From NCBI RefSeq assembly GCF_900114975.1, contig NZ_FOUU01000005.1, positions 1 through 64,000 on the forward strand: a DNA stretch of 64,000 nt, in the 5' to 3' direction. The notes below the pieces were generated by a model, which had not been told where the DNA came from, did no database searches, and was given only the letters and a program-made list of their open reading frames with translations. The position numbers were made by a program, and so were the translations under genes. This DNA comes from Thermodesulforhabdus norvegica (GTDB lineage: Bacteria; Desulfobacterota; Syntrophobacteria; Syntrophobacterales; Thermodesulforhabdaceae). Each line of letters begins with the position of its first letter. Position 1 is the stretch's first letter. This document shows, piece after piece, positions 9,740 through 18,744 of the stretch.

Positions 9740-10644
9740 TGAGTACTGAAAACCTTTTCGGTTGGCGCAAAGTATCCCGATCCGGTATCGATGATGTATT
9801 CCAGGCCCATGGGCAGGATATCCTGATCTGCGGAATGACCGAAAGGAAGATCGCATATGACCGGAAATTGGTAGGGTTTCACGATGTCAAGTATCCTTTC
9901 CTTGAGTCGATCGTAGGGTTCGCAGGCGGTAAAACTTCCCAGTACAAGACCCTGTAGATGTTCAAAAATCCCGACTTCTTTAAAGTGATTTAACATACGA
10001 TCAATCCTGTATCCCGCTTCTCCTCGATCTTCTATGAACAAGATGGCCTTTCGCCAGAAGTTTCCGGGTAGATAATCGGTGCCCAGAAGGTGAGTCAGAC
10101 ATGTGAGGTTCCCGCCTATCAAACGCCCGGAAGCAACACCTCGACGAATTACATTGGTTTCCTTTATGTCCCATCTGAAGGGAATTCTGGCTTCCAGGAA
10201 GGAGATGAGTCGTCTTCTGCGAGCTTCACCTGCATTAGAAAAATCGATCAGGTTGGGACCGTGGAAGACCACCGATTTTCCGTTGGCAATGAAAAAGTTG
10301 TGGAGAAAGGTAATGTCGCTGTATCCCACAAAAACCTTATCGTTTTTTTCGACCAGATGACGCGGCAACCGTGATAGGATGCGGATGCTTCCGTATCCCC
10401 CACGGATACACCACAGGCATGCTATGTTCTCATTTTTCCAGAAATCGATGAGGTTTTTCGCCCTGATCCAGTCAGGTCCGGCCATTTCACGGTATCGGGA
10501 AAAAATGTGATTACTGTAAACCGGGGTGTAGCCGTATTCCCGTAAAACCTTCAGGGCCTTTTCAAGGTCTCCGGCATCGAATGCACCAGACGGAGCGATC
10601 AGGCCAATCGAATCCCCGGGTTTCAGAGGTACCGGTTTCGGCAT
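9736..10644 (-). CDS. ldcA: LD-carboxypeptidase (S66 family)
   Basis: A cytoplasmic serine peptidase that removes the terminal D-Ala from recycled murein tetrapeptides. LKPGDSIGLIAPSGAF begins the family fold. The nucleophile Ser is in CIRGGYGSIRIL, and the Glu and His of the Ser-Glu-His set lie in VLGSFTACEPYD and PFGHSADQDILPMG. I place the start at 10644 (about 302 residues, usual for LdcA), 15 bases after the coaX stop. An upstream in-frame ATG at 10734 would overlap coaX by 76 bases and add residues not seen in the family. Its stop is coupled to the next hydrolase gene by ATGA. Confidence 0.92.
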   Translation of the reverse strand: MPKPVPLKPGDSIGLIAPSGAFDAGDLEKALKVLREYGYTPVYSNHIFSRYREMAGPDWIRAKNLIDFWKNENIACLWCIRGGYGSIRILSRLPRHLVEKNDKVFVGYSDITFLHNFFIANGKSVVFHGPNLIDFSNAGEARRRRLISFLEARIPFRWDIKETNVIRRGVASGRLIGGNLTCLTHLLGTDYLPGNFWRKAILFIEDRGEAGYRIDRMLNHFKEVGIFEHLQGLVLGSFTACEPYDRLKERILDIVKPYQFPVICDLPFGHSADQDILPMGLEYIIDTGSGYFAPTEKVFSTQ

Positions 10645-10658
10645 AAAGGCTTTTCCGT

Positions 10659-11426
10659 TCAAGAGTTTCTCTCGAAAAGAATCCTCAGGCCCATAAGTGT
10701 CAAATTGGGCTCCACCTTTTCTATGACCTTGCAAACAGGAGCAATGACGGAGGCCAGACCACCCGTTGCAATGGTTCTTACTCTTCTGTTCATTTCTTCT
10801 TCAAACCTTCTCACTATACCTTCCACCAGGCCGGCATAGCCAAATATTATTCCCGCATTCATGGAATCCATTGTGTTCTTCCCCAGGACCGACTTTGGCC
10901 TGACGAAAATCTGTGGTCTTGGGAGTTTTGATGCCTTTTGAAAAAGCGCCTCACAGGAGATCAGAATCCCCGGGCAGATGGCACCTCCGAGATACTCCCC
11001 TTTTTCCGATATGTAATCAAAGGTTGTGGCCGTTCCGAAATCTATTACAACTGTTGCATCTCTGTAAATTTCGTAGGCCGCTACGGCATTCACTATTCTA
11101 TCTGCTCCCACTTCCCGGGGGTTTTCGTAGAGAATGGGCATTCCCGTTTTGATGCCCGGTCCGACAACTAGGGGTTTCACCCTGAGGTATTTATCACAAA
11201 ACTGCTCGACGGCATGAAGAACTGGCGGTACCACGCAGGAAATTATCACGTGCTTTATCCTGCCGAAGTTAATCTTTTCCATCTTAAACAGGTCATGAAT
11301 GTAGATAGCCCATTCGTCTTCCGTAATGTCGATGTTCGTGCGGAGCCGCCATTCGTAAATTAACTCTTTATCCTTAAAAAGACCCAGTACGGTATGAGTG
11401 TTTCCGATGTCGATTGCCAGCAGCAT
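10659..11426 (-). CDS. coaX: Type III pantothenate kinase
   Basis: Phosphorylates pantothenate in the first step of coenzyme A synthesis. This is the ASKHA-fold type that is not feedback-inhibited by CoA. Seen are the phosphate-1 motif LLAIDIGNTHTVLGLF at the start, GADRIVNAVAAYE, DFGTATTFDYI (phosphate-2) and IATGGLASVIAPV near the C-terminus. About 255 residues, as usual. The ATG at 11426 has GGAGAAG six bases upstream and gives the standard N-terminus. A second ATG at 11441 overlaps the glmM stop (TAATG) and would add five residues. No BirA partner is adjacent. Confidence 0.96.
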   Translation of the reverse strand: MLLAIDIGNTHTVLGLFKDKELIYEWRLRTNIDITEDEWAIYIHDLFKMEKINFGRIKHVIISCVVPPVLHAVEQFCDKYLRVKPLVVGPGIKTGMPILYENPREVGADRIVNAVAAYEIYRDATVVIDFGTATTFDYISEKGEYLGGAICPGILISCEALFQKASKLPRPQIFVRPKSVLGKNTMDSMNAGIIFGYAGLVEGIVRRFEEEMNRRVRTIATGGLASVIAPVCKVIEKVEPNLTLMGLRILFERNS

Positions 11427-11440
11427 GATCGTCTTCTCCA

Positions 11441-12796
11441 TTATTTTATGTCCAGATGCCTTTTCAGGAAATCGATTATCATTTCCGTCGCCTTATCGAT
11501 TAACTCCTCTCTCGTTGCTTCCACCATGATCCGAATGACCGGCTCCGTTCCCGACGGCCTGACCAATACGCGCCCGTCATCTCCAAGGAAGGCTTCGACT
11601 TTCTTTAAGGTTACTTCGTAGTCGGGAATTAGCGAAAGGCTTCTAATCGTGCCGTTGACGGGGACGTTAGTGAGTTTTTGAGGTATCCTCTCCATCACGG
11701 ACGCGAGCTCCGAAAGAGGTCTGCCTTCTCTTGTCATAACGGCAAGTACCTGAAGGGCAGACAGAATTCCATCACCGGTGGTACTGTGGTTCAGAAATAC
11801 TATGTGGCCCGATTGTTCACCGCCCAGCACATATCCGCCCCGCCGCATTTCTTCGACGACATAGCGGTCGCCAACTGCAGTCCTTATCAGCCTGGCATTC
11901 ATTCTTCGTAGGGCAATCTCCAATCCGAGATTGCTCATAACCGTTGCCACCACGGTTCTCTGGGCCAGAGCATCGCGGTTGAGCATGTCTCTGGCACAGA
12001 TGGCCATCAGGACGTCACCGTCGAGAATGTTACCTTTTTCGTCCGAAAAGATTACGCGATCTCCATCCCCATCAAAGGCTATTCCGGCATGAGCATCGTG
12101 GAGCTTCACGGCTTCGGCCATAGCCTGGGGATGCAAGGCGCCGCAATCCCGGTTGATGTTTCTTCCGTCGGGAGATGTGCCGATTGTTATGACCCGAGCC
12201 CCCAGTTCTTCGAAGATTAGAGGCGCCACTTTGTAGGTGGCACCGTGGGCACAGTCAACTACTAAAGTTATGCCCTCCAGATCGGCATCTGGAGGAAATG
12301 TATTTTTGAGGTGCACAATGTACCGCCCCTGGACGTCCTCTATTCGGCGTGCTCGACCTATCATCTCGTAGGGCGGTAGAGAAAGTGTTTCAAAGTTCGT
12401 CACCCGGCGTTCGAGTTCTTCCTCTATGTGATCAGGTAACTTAAATCCGTCCCCGGCAAAGATCTTTATACCGTTGTACTCGTAGGGATTGTGAGATGCG
12501 GATATAACCACTCCGGCATCAGCCCGCATGTCCCTGGTGATGAAGGCAATTCCGGGAGTTGGAAGAGGGCCTGCAAGCAGAACATCTGCCCCCATGGAGC
12601 ATATCCCTGCGACCATGGCGTATTCCAGCATGTAACCGGAAAGGCGTGTGTCCTTTCCTATGAGTATCCTGGGGCGCCCGTGGGAGTTACGAAAATAGGA
12701 TGCCACAGCAGCCCCGACCTTGAGAGCTATTTCTGCCGTCATCGGGTACTCATTGGCTACGCCCCTTATTCCGTCTGTTCCGAAAAGCCGTCCCAC
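11441..12796 (-). CDS. glmM: Phosphoglucosamine mutase
   Basis: Converts glucosamine-6-phosphate to glucosamine-1-phosphate for UDP-GlcNAc, peptidoglycan and LPS synthesis. 451 residues. The N-terminal MGRLFGTDGIRGVAN, the phosphoserine loop GVVISASHNPYEYNG (active Ser near residue 102), the metal-binding loop AFDGDGDRVIFSD and the phosphate-binding loop VRPSGTEPVIRIMVE are all intact. It is followed closely by coaX and preceded by a small DnaJ-like gene 34 bases away, within a minus-strand run of cell-envelope and cofactor genes. Confidence 0.97.
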   Translation of the reverse strand: MGRLFGTDGIRGVANEYPMTAEIALKVGAAVASYFRNSHGRPRILIGKDTRLSGYMLEYAMVAGICSMGADVLLAGPLPTPGIAFITRDMRADAGVVISASHNPYEYNGIKIFAGDGFKLPDHIEEELERRVTNFETLSLPPYEMIGRARRIEDVQGRYIVHLKNTFPPDADLEGITLVVDCAHGATYKVAPLIFEELGARVITIGTSPDGRNINRDCGALHPQAMAEAVKLHDAHAGIAFDGDGDRVIFSDEKGNILDGDVLMAICARDMLNRDALAQRTVVATVMSNLGLEIALRRMNARLIRTAVGDRYVVEEMRRGGYVLGGEQSGHIVFLNHSTTGDGILSALQVLAVMTREGRPLSELASVMERIPQKLTNVPVNGTIRSLSLIPDYEVTLKKVEAFLGDDGRVLVRPSGTEPVIRIMVEATREELIDKATEMIIDFLKRHLDIK

Positions 12797-12830
12797 GATG
12801 TTTCCTCCTCGCCGTCCCTCTTTCGCAGGT

Positions 12831-13499
12831 TTATTTCTCGTGATTTTTTTCTGTGTTTACTACGTGGATGTAAACTAGCAAGTCCCCTGCCGGGATTTCG
12901 GGGATCGTGTGGTCGCCCATGCCCCGAACACGGATCTGATGTCCCGATCGGCAACCGGCAGGAATTGAAACCGTCAGGGTAACCCGTTCTTCAACAAACC
13001 CCCTACCACGACACATTACACAGGACCTGAAAGGAAGCCCTTTTCCCACACACTCATTGCAATAAACCCATCTCACGTAGGAGATTGTCTCGTTTCTGGC
13101 GTTTTCCAGATGAGCGGGGGTAAAATGGAAGTCGTATCTTAAATCCCGACATTTTGTTGTGACCCTGCATTCCCGATATAACCCGAAATAATCGGCAATG
13201 ATGTCGCTGGCAATTTTACTGCACTGCAACTCACTGGCAGGATTTTTTCTGAAAACCCGTTTCTTTTGCCTGTCTTTTGCGGGGCAAATTCCGTGGGTTC
13301 TATTGTAGCGAGAGCGTTTTTCCGGATCTATCAGGGTTTCGTAGGCTTCCCGTATCTGCTGAAAGTGTTCTTTTGCGTCGGGCCGGCTGTTCTGGTCCGG
13401 ATGCCAGCGCAGGGCTAAGGACCTGAAGGCACGCTTTATCTCTTCCAGGCTGGCGTCCACCGAGACACCCAGAATTTCATAGTAGGATTTCGTACTCAC
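12831..13499 (-). CDS. Short DnaJ-like protein: J domain plus partial zinc region and C-terminal strand
   Basis: A 222-residue J-domain protein. Residues 4-70 form a complete J domain with the HPD triad (LALRWHPDQNSRP) needed to stimulate DnaK ATPase. There is no Gly/Phe linker. Around 140-165 there are only two CxxCxGxG-like elements (CNECVGKG and CVMCRGRG) in place of the four in DnaJ, followed by a single beta segment (TVSIPAGCRSGHQIRVRGMG) of the substrate-binding domain. The protein is therefore about 150 residues shorter than DnaJ but shows an orderly architecture and no frameshift. It heads the glmM-coaX run. A specialised co-chaperone is likely; the client is unknown. Confidence 0.85.
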   Translation of the reverse strand: MSTKSYYEILGVSVDASLEEIKRAFRSLALRWHPDQNSRPDAKEHFQQIREAYETLIDPEKRSRYNRTHGICPAKDRQKKRVFRKNPASELQCSKIASDIIADYFGLYRECRVTTKCRDLRYDFHFTPAHLENARNETISYVRWVYCNECVGKGLPFRSCVMCRGRGFVEERVTLTVSIPAGCRSGHQIRVRGMGDHTIPEIPAGDLLVYIHVVNTEKNHEK

Positions 13500-13637
13500 C
13501 TTAACTCTGCTCTACCTCAAAAATACCCTGCCTTCGCTCATCACTCACGTCACCAGGCTCTTTCACTTTACGAATTGCCGTCAATATTCTAGAAAATTTC
13601 TGTGTCAACACAACAAGAAGATTGACCGATTGGGGCC

Positions 13638-15176
13638 ATGATTGCAAGAGTTTTGACCTTTGCCATAGTGGGCATAGAGGCTCATCCCGTTGAAGTCGAA
13701 GTCGATATTTCGGCAGGAATGCCTTATTTTAACATAGTGGGCCTGCCCGACAGCGTTGTTCGAGAAAGCAAGGAGCGGGTAAGGGCGGCCATAAAGAACA
13801 GCGGTTTTGACTTTCCCTATCAGCGCATTACCGTAAACCTTGCACCTGCTCAACTCAGGAAGGAAGGGCCCGGCTTTGACCTCCCTATCGCCGTTGGTAT
13901 TTTACGAGCCTCAGGCCTGGTGGAATCCTCTCCCTTTGATCCGCTCTGTTGTGCTGGAGAGCTTTCTCTTGACGGTGAAATCAGACCCGTTCCCGGTGCC
14001 CTGTCAATGTCCTTTGCGGCCAGGGAATCGGGAATAAAGGCTCTCTTTGTGCCTGCAGATAATGCGCGAGAAGCGTCTCTCATTGACGGTATTGATGTAT
14101 ATCCGGTGTCAAACCTGAACGAGATGATGCAGATTCTTAAAGGGGCGGTCAGCGCCAGAAGCGCAAAGAATGAGAGTTCTCCTTTAGAAGAGGCAGATTC
14201 CTGGGAAATCGATTTTTCCGATGTGAAAGGCCAGGAGCATGCAAAGAGAGCCCTGGAAGTAGCTGCCGCCGGGGGGCATAATGTAATGATGGTGGGACCG
14301 CCCGGTTCAGGTAAAACCATGCTGGCCCAGAGGCTTCCGACCATTTTGCCGCCTATGTCTCTTGACGAGGCAATGGAGACGACCCGCATCTACAGTGTTG
14401 CCGGAATGCTTGCCGGTGAGGAGCCTCTTGTAAAGAAAAGGCCCTTCAGGGCTCCTCATCATTCCATTTCCGATGCGGGCCTCGTGGGGGGAGGGCACAT
14501 TCCCAGACCCGGTGAGGTCAGTCTTGCCCATAACGGTGTTCTTTTTATGGACGAGTTTCCCGAATTCAGGCGCAATGTTCTCGAGTTGTTAAGACAGCCC
14601 ATGGAAGACGGTTATGTTACCATCTCAAGAGCGGCCATTACGGTCACTTATCCGGCCAGATTTATGCTGGTTGCGGCAATGAACCCGTGTCCCTGCGGTT
14701 ATCTTGGATCAGGACAGCGGGAATGCAGGTGCACCAGCACCCAGATTGCGCGCTATGTCGGGAAACTTTCGGGTCCCATTCTCGACAGGATCGACATTCA
14801 CATATCGGTTCCTGCCTTATCCATTAATGAGCTTTACGGTTTGGGCGCCGAAGGTGCAGAATCTTCGGAGGCGATACGTGATCGTGTTATCAGAGCAAGG
14901 ACACGTCAGTGGGAACGCCTTCGTCATTCAGGTCGGTTTTCCAATGCAGCACTACTTCCCCATGAAATCGAGCGCTACTGCAAGGTCAGAAGAAGCGCCG
15001 AAACCCTTCTGAAGGATGCCATGAGATCAATGCGTTTGAGTGCGAGGGCTTATCATCGGATTCTCAAGGTGGCGAGGACAATCGCCGATCTCGAAGAAAA
15101 AGAGATCATCGAAGAACACCACATTCTTGAAGCAGTACAGTATCGACTCCTTGACAGACAGGGCTACATGCCGTGA
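13638..15176 (+). CDS. comM: ComM/YifB family AAA+ ATPase (Mg-chelatase-like)
   Basis: A 512-residue YifB/ComM protein; studied ComM is a hexameric helicase that promotes branch migration during integration of transforming DNA. The N-terminal ChlI-like lobe starts with MIARVLTFAIVGIEAHPVEV and has VNLAPAQLRKEGPGFDLP. The AAA+ module shows Walker A GPPGSGKTM near residue 220, the Walker B region HNGVLFMDEFPEF, and the Cys-rich loop MNPCPCGYLGSG with a following CRC. The C-terminal Mg-chelatase domain ends the protein. It is transcribed away from the DnaJ-like gene across 138 bases. Its last 13 bases overlap the convergent PAS-CheW gene. Confidence 0.95.
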   Translation: MIARVLTFAIVGIEAHPVEVEVDISAGMPYFNIVGLPDSVVRESKERVRAAIKNSGFDFPYQRITVNLAPAQLRKEGPGFDLPIAVGILRASGLVESSPFDPLCCAGELSLDGEIRPVPGALSMSFAARESGIKALFVPADNAREASLIDGIDVYPVSNLNEMMQILKGAVSARSAKNESSPLEEADSWEIDFSDVKGQEHAKRALEVAAAGGHNVMMVGPPGSGKTMLAQRLPTILPPMSLDEAMETTRIYSVAGMLAGEEPLVKKRPFRAPHHSISDAGLVGGGHIPRPGEVSLAHNGVLFMDEFPEFRRNVLELLRQPMEDGYVTISRAAITVTYPARFMLVAAMNPCPCGYLGSGQRECRCTSTQIARYVGKLSGPILDRIDIHISVPALSINELYGLGAEGAESSEAIRDRVIRARTRQWERLRHSGRFSNAALLPHEIERYCKVRRSAETLLKDAMRSMRLSARAYHRILKVARTIADLEEKEIIEEHHILEAVQYRLLDRQGYMP

Positions 15177-16030
15177 AACTGGGTTTTTATCAGCCTTCGC
15201 AGTTCCGGATTTTTGAACACGTCCTCAAATATACTCTTTACGTCGATCAAAAGAATCATCCTTTTTTCCAACTTAGCCACACCCCAGACTCCCGTGGGTA
15301 GCGAATGAGAAAAAAGATCCACCATTTCCTCAATAAATTCACCTTTTATGAACAGGACCTCGCATACCTCATCAACGGTGCACCCTGCCCAGATCGTCGT
15401 ATCCCTTTCTGAATACTCGGCTACAATCAGAGATTCGTTTTCGCCTGCCTTACTTTCCATGATGCCGTAGTATTTGCGCAGGTCCAGCACGGGTATGATT
15501 TTGCCTCTTAGGTTTATTACGCCGGGCACGCACTCGGGGCATGACGGGATGTGGGTTATTGGGGATAATCCGACGATCTCCCTGATGTTTTCAATGGAAA
15601 CCCCGAATTCGTTATGACCGACACGAAAGGTCAGGTATCTTCCGGATCTGAGGGCAATGCGGCGCTTCCTCTCTTCTTCCTGCTTTTGTTCTGTCACGTC
15701 CAGTATCACGCCTATAACATAGTCTATGTTTCCTTCCGCATCACATACTATCTGCCCCCATTCCTGTATCCATCTCAGTGAACCATTCCTGGTCAGGATT
15801 CTGTACTCTCTCATGTAAGTCTTATCCGTACGGAGCGCTTCTTTAAAAATTGCTTTTACCGAAGATAGATCCTCTTTATGGATTATATCCATCCATTTAA
15901 CGGTTCTTGATAGAAAATCCTCTCTGGAATATCCGGTAATGAACTCTACTTGATTGCCGAAAAAATCCACCGACCCGTCGGCATATCCCCGGTATGCAGC
16001 GCTTCTTATTTTTCTGAAGGTCTCCTGCAT
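15164..16030 (-). CDS. PAS-CheW fusion signalling protein
   Basis: 288 residues with two recognisable modules. Residues about 10-115 form a PAS-PAC sensor unit of the PAS_3 type (FITGYSREDFLSRTVKWMDI, then REYRILTRNGSLRWIQEWG and VIGVILDVTEQKQEEE). Residues about 130-280 form a CheW domain (LTFRVGHNEFGVSIENIREI, CVPGVINLRGKIIPVLDLR, and a C-terminal MILLIDVKSIFED). CheW normally bridges chemoreceptors and CheA at the membrane; here a soluble PAS input is joined to it. No other chemotaxis gene lies within the window. It is separated from the upstream LUD gene by a GC-rich hairpin and overlaps comM by 13 bases tail to tail. Confidence 0.9.
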   Translation of the reverse strand: MQETFRKIRSAAYRGYADGSVDFFGNQVEFITGYSREDFLSRTVKWMDIIHKEDLSSVKAIFKEALRTDKTYMREYRILTRNGSLRWIQEWGQIVCDAEGNIDYVIGVILDVTEQKQEEERKRRIALRSGRYLTFRVGHNEFGVSIENIREIVGLSPITHIPSCPECVPGVINLRGKIIPVLDLRKYYGIMESKAGENESLIVAEYSERDTTIWAGCTVDEVCEVLFIKGEFIEEMVDLFSHSLPTGVWGVAKLEKRMILLIDVKSIFEDVFKNPELRRLIKTQFHGM

Positions 16031-16053
16031 GGCACACGCCTTCCGGCAATGTT

Positions 16054-16072
16054 CGGCCCCGGAAAGGGGCCG
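16054..16072. terminator. GC-rich hairpin between LUD gene and PAS-CheW gene
   Basis: CGGCCCC (16054-16060) and GGGGCCG (16066-16072) form a perfect 7-bp stem with a five-base loop, lying just after the LUD stop and before the PAS-CheW start. No T-run follows on the minus strand, so it may be a weak terminator, pause or mRNA end rather than a full intrinsic terminator. Confidence 0.35.
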
Positions 16073-16081
16073 GCTCGGGGT

Positions 16082-16735
16082 TTAAAAGCCAAGGTCTTCA
16101 TTTATGAGTATCACCTTAATTCTGCCTTTTGGAGCAGACTTTTCTACTATGCTCCAGTAGTTACAGATCCTTTCGGGGCTGGCACAGTCTTCACACTGAG
16201 CCGTTTTGGTGCAGGGAGTTCTGCGGCTTAGGCGCATGGCGTTTACCGGAGCCGCATATTCCTTGACCCTTATCATGGCCTCTTCCAGATCCGTACAGAT
16301 CTTATTACGACCCACCAGGATTATAACATTTTTGGGGCCGAAGGTAATGGCGGCCACGCGGTTGCCCATTCCGTCAAGGTTAACGAGCGTCCCGCTTTCC
16401 ACCACGGCATTGGTACCGGTGATGAATAGATCGCAAAGAAGAGCCCTTCTCCGTATTTCCACCCGCTCTTCAATGGGAAGAGACATATCATATGTGTCGA
16501 TTATCTCGATATCACTGCGTTTTTTCAGCTCCTCGTAAACTCCGGTTGCCACAACGGTCATGGACCCGCCGAAGGAGATACTGCCGGGATTCAGGGCGGG
16601 AATGATGGAGTTCAAAACCAGATGGCAGGCTTCCGTAGCGGTGTCTGCTACGTGGGCTTCAAACTGATTTTTCTCAAGGTTTTCCTTTACCTTCTCCAGC
16701 TTGATCTTCCAGTAGTCATTAACGGGTTTGCTCAT
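16082..16735 (-). CDS. LUD-domain protein (lactate-utilisation/LutC-like)
   Basis: A 217-residue LUD (DUF162) protein. The fold is shown by EAHVADTATEACHLVLNSII, SISFGGSMTVVATGVYEEL, DLFITGTNAVVESGTLVNLD and KNVIILVGRNKICTDLEEAM. The C-terminus holds four cysteines in CTKTAQCEDCASPERIC, a conserved cluster of this subgroup that may bind metal or an iron-sulfur cluster (inference). Its start overlaps the stop of the molybdopterin oxidoreductase gene as ATGA, so the two proteins are probably made together. LUD proteins take part in lactate oxidation complexes in other operons; that role is not shown here because no lactate permease or LutAB is nearby. Confidence 0.88.
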   Translation of the reverse strand: MSKPVNDYWKIKLEKVKENLEKNQFEAHVADTATEACHLVLNSIIPALNPGSISFGGSMTVVATGVYEELKKRSDIEIIDTYDMSLPIEERVEIRRRALLCDLFITGTNAVVESGTLVNLDGMGNRVAAITFGPKNVIILVGRNKICTDLEEAMIRVKEYAAPVNAMRLSRRTPCTKTAQCEDCASPERICNYWSIVEKSAPKGRIKVILINEDLGF

Positions 16736-18699
16736 CGGTCATCCTCCGTCTCTATTCTTGCACACTGTTGATAATAGGCTGCCGTTACTCCCATGTCCGT
16801 TATCTCATCCGCAACAATGCGGTTGATACCCCCACCGAATCTCCACCAATCATCTCTCCGGTATATAACAACCCTCGGATGTATCACTCCCTCAGGAAGT
16901 TTCTTAACCTTCACCCTCATTGAGCCGACGGGCGTAATGATCCGGGCCAGAGCGCCGTCTCTTATATCACGGGTAAAAGGCGACGACTCGGAAACCCATA
17001 CATAAGGCGGTCTTTCGCTGTGATCTTCCGGAAGAATCTGTGAGTGAAGAAATTCCCCGCGAATCAGTGAGAGTAGCCTCAGGGGAAAGTCAGGATGGTA
17101 ATCCGGTTCTGGGGAAAGCCGATCTACCAGAAGAAACCTGCCGTCAGGGCGTGCCGTTTTACCCTCAAGAAAGACAATCCCGGGATGCTTCGCCTTCACA
17201 AAGCCTCTGGTTCTGAGCTCATCCAGCGCGGTTTCGGAAAAGGCCGGTGACTTCAGCGCCTTTGAGTAGCACTCTTTTCTCGACGGCAGCTTGATGGGTG
17301 GATTTATACGTGACGAGACAGCATCAATCCATTCCCGATCGGATCTAGCATCTCCGGGCGGTTCCAGAAAGGCGCGAGCATACTGCACATAGTTGTGCAT
17401 ACAAGAGGCTACAATGTCTTCATCTTCCCACATCAAGGTTGAGGGGAAAAAAAGGTCGGCAAACCTTACGGTATCCGTGAAAAAGGCATCCACTACAACG
17501 ACGAAGGGGATCTTTTTGAGGGCTTTAGCCACCTCGTAAGATGAAGGAGCCTGATTGACTATGTTCGTTCCGTGGATCCATGCAAATTCAATCGGGGGAT
17601 CGGCCTGTAGTAGTGACTTCGCAAGCCTGGGGAGAGGAAATGACCTGCGGTAGGGGTTGACACTTCCCTCGGGAACGGTTACCCCGTCGTAGTTGAAGTA
17701 GCGCCTGGACGATATGTTGTAATAAACACCTTCTCCGGGTTTTCCTACGTGACCGGTCAGATAGCACAGTGCATTGATCCACCTTACCGTTTCTCCACCG
17801 TGCCTGTGTCGCTGAAGTCCCCACCCAATGATCGTCGATACGCGGGAATTGCCTCCGTAGATTGCTTTGAGTCTTTCGAAATCCTGACGATCCACGCCAC
17901 AGATTCTCAGAAGGTCCTGAAGGGCAAAGGACTTCAACGCCTCTTCAAATTTTTCGACACCGTCACAATTGTTTAAAGCCGGGCAGTCACGAGCGGGCTC
18001 GGTCGGGAGGATCAGTTCTTTAATTAACGCCGCGGCCAGGAATCTGTCAGTCCCGGGAGAAATGAGAACATGATGATCGCACAGCCCCTCGAGGTCACAG
18101 CCCCCGGGGGATATGGTTAAGACTCTGCCGCCTTTTTTTCTGAATTTTCTTGTGAGGGCCGCAAGATGAACGGAGCTTCTCTTTAAGTCTTTTCCCCAGT
18201 TGACAATTATTTCTGCATTTAAAAGATCCAGTATGTCATTGTGATCCAGTGTTCCGAAGTCCGTTATGGAAGCTTCGATCCCGGCGCCGTCGCATAGCGA
18301 ACCGTCCGTTGTGGATGATCCAATGGAAGCAAAGAAATACCTGACCGAATCCTGGTATATACCCCTGACGCCGTGTCCCTGGACATGAAGAATGCGCTCC
18401 GGGGACGCTAGTAATTTCTGTATTTTTTCAGCGCAAATATCAACGGCCTCGTCAGGGCTTATAACAACCCACCTGTTACCCTTCCTCAGCATGGGATGGA
18501 CCAGCCGTGAAGGGCTGTTGTGTCGTTTGATGAAATAAGCCACCTTTCTGCAGAGGAATCCCTGAGTTACGGGGTGTTCGGGATTGCCCCGGAGTATCCA
18601 CCGCCCATCAGGGTTTTTCGTTGCGATTATGGAGCATGCATCGGGACAATCTACACGGCATGCCGTAATCACCGCTTTTCTCTGGCTATCTGTTTCCAT
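16732..18699 (-). CDS. Molybdopterin oxidoreductase (DMSO reductase family), cytosolic
   Basis: A 655-residue Mo/W-bisPGD enzyme. The N-terminal iron-sulfur motif ACRVDCPDACSI with a further Cys in QGFLCRKVAYF gives the four ligands of a [4Fe-4S] cluster. LCDGAGIEAS and IIGWGLQRHRHGG, then AWIHGTNIVNQAPSS and FFPSTLMWEDEDIV, are usual cofactor-binding segments, and the C-terminal molydop_binding domain runs from about residue 540. There is no Tat signal, so it works in the cytoplasm. The residue that would ligate molybdenum is not obvious. Coupled by ATGA to the LUD gene. This class includes oxidoreductases of unknown substrate; partner electron-transfer subunits are not adjacent. Confidence 0.88.
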   Translation of the reverse strand: METDSQRKAVITACRVDCPDACSIIATKNPDGRWILRGNPEHPVTQGFLCRKVAYFIKRHNSPSRLVHPMLRKGNRWVVISPDEAVDICAEKIQKLLASPERILHVQGHGVRGIYQDSVRYFFASIGSSTTDGSLCDGAGIEASITDFGTLDHNDILDLLNAEIIVNWGKDLKRSSVHLAALTRKFRKKGGRVLTISPGGCDLEGLCDHHVLISPGTDRFLAAALIKELILPTEPARDCPALNNCDGVEKFEEALKSFALQDLLRICGVDRQDFERLKAIYGGNSRVSTIIGWGLQRHRHGGETVRWINALCYLTGHVGKPGEGVYYNISSRRYFNYDGVTVPEGSVNPYRRSFPLPRLAKSLLQADPPIEFAWIHGTNIVNQAPSSYEVAKALKKIPFVVVVDAFFTDTVRFADLFFPSTLMWEDEDIVASCMHNYVQYARAFLEPPGDARSDREWIDAVSSRINPPIKLPSRKECYSKALKSPAFSETALDELRTRGFVKAKHPGIVFLEGKTARPDGRFLLVDRLSPEPDYHPDFPLRLLSLIRGEFLHSQILPEDHSERPPYVWVSESSPFTRDIRDGALARIITPVGSMRVKVKKLPEGVIHPRVVIYRRDDWWRFGGGINRIVADEITDMGVTAAYYQQCARIETEDDR

Positions 18700-18744
18700 T
18701 TTGTGTCCTTTTACCTGCGCTAATTGAGCCCCTCAGATTAGATC

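Noticed and set aside
13850-14389. A 179-codon minus-strand reading frame
   Set aside because: Antisense to the AAA+ core of comM.
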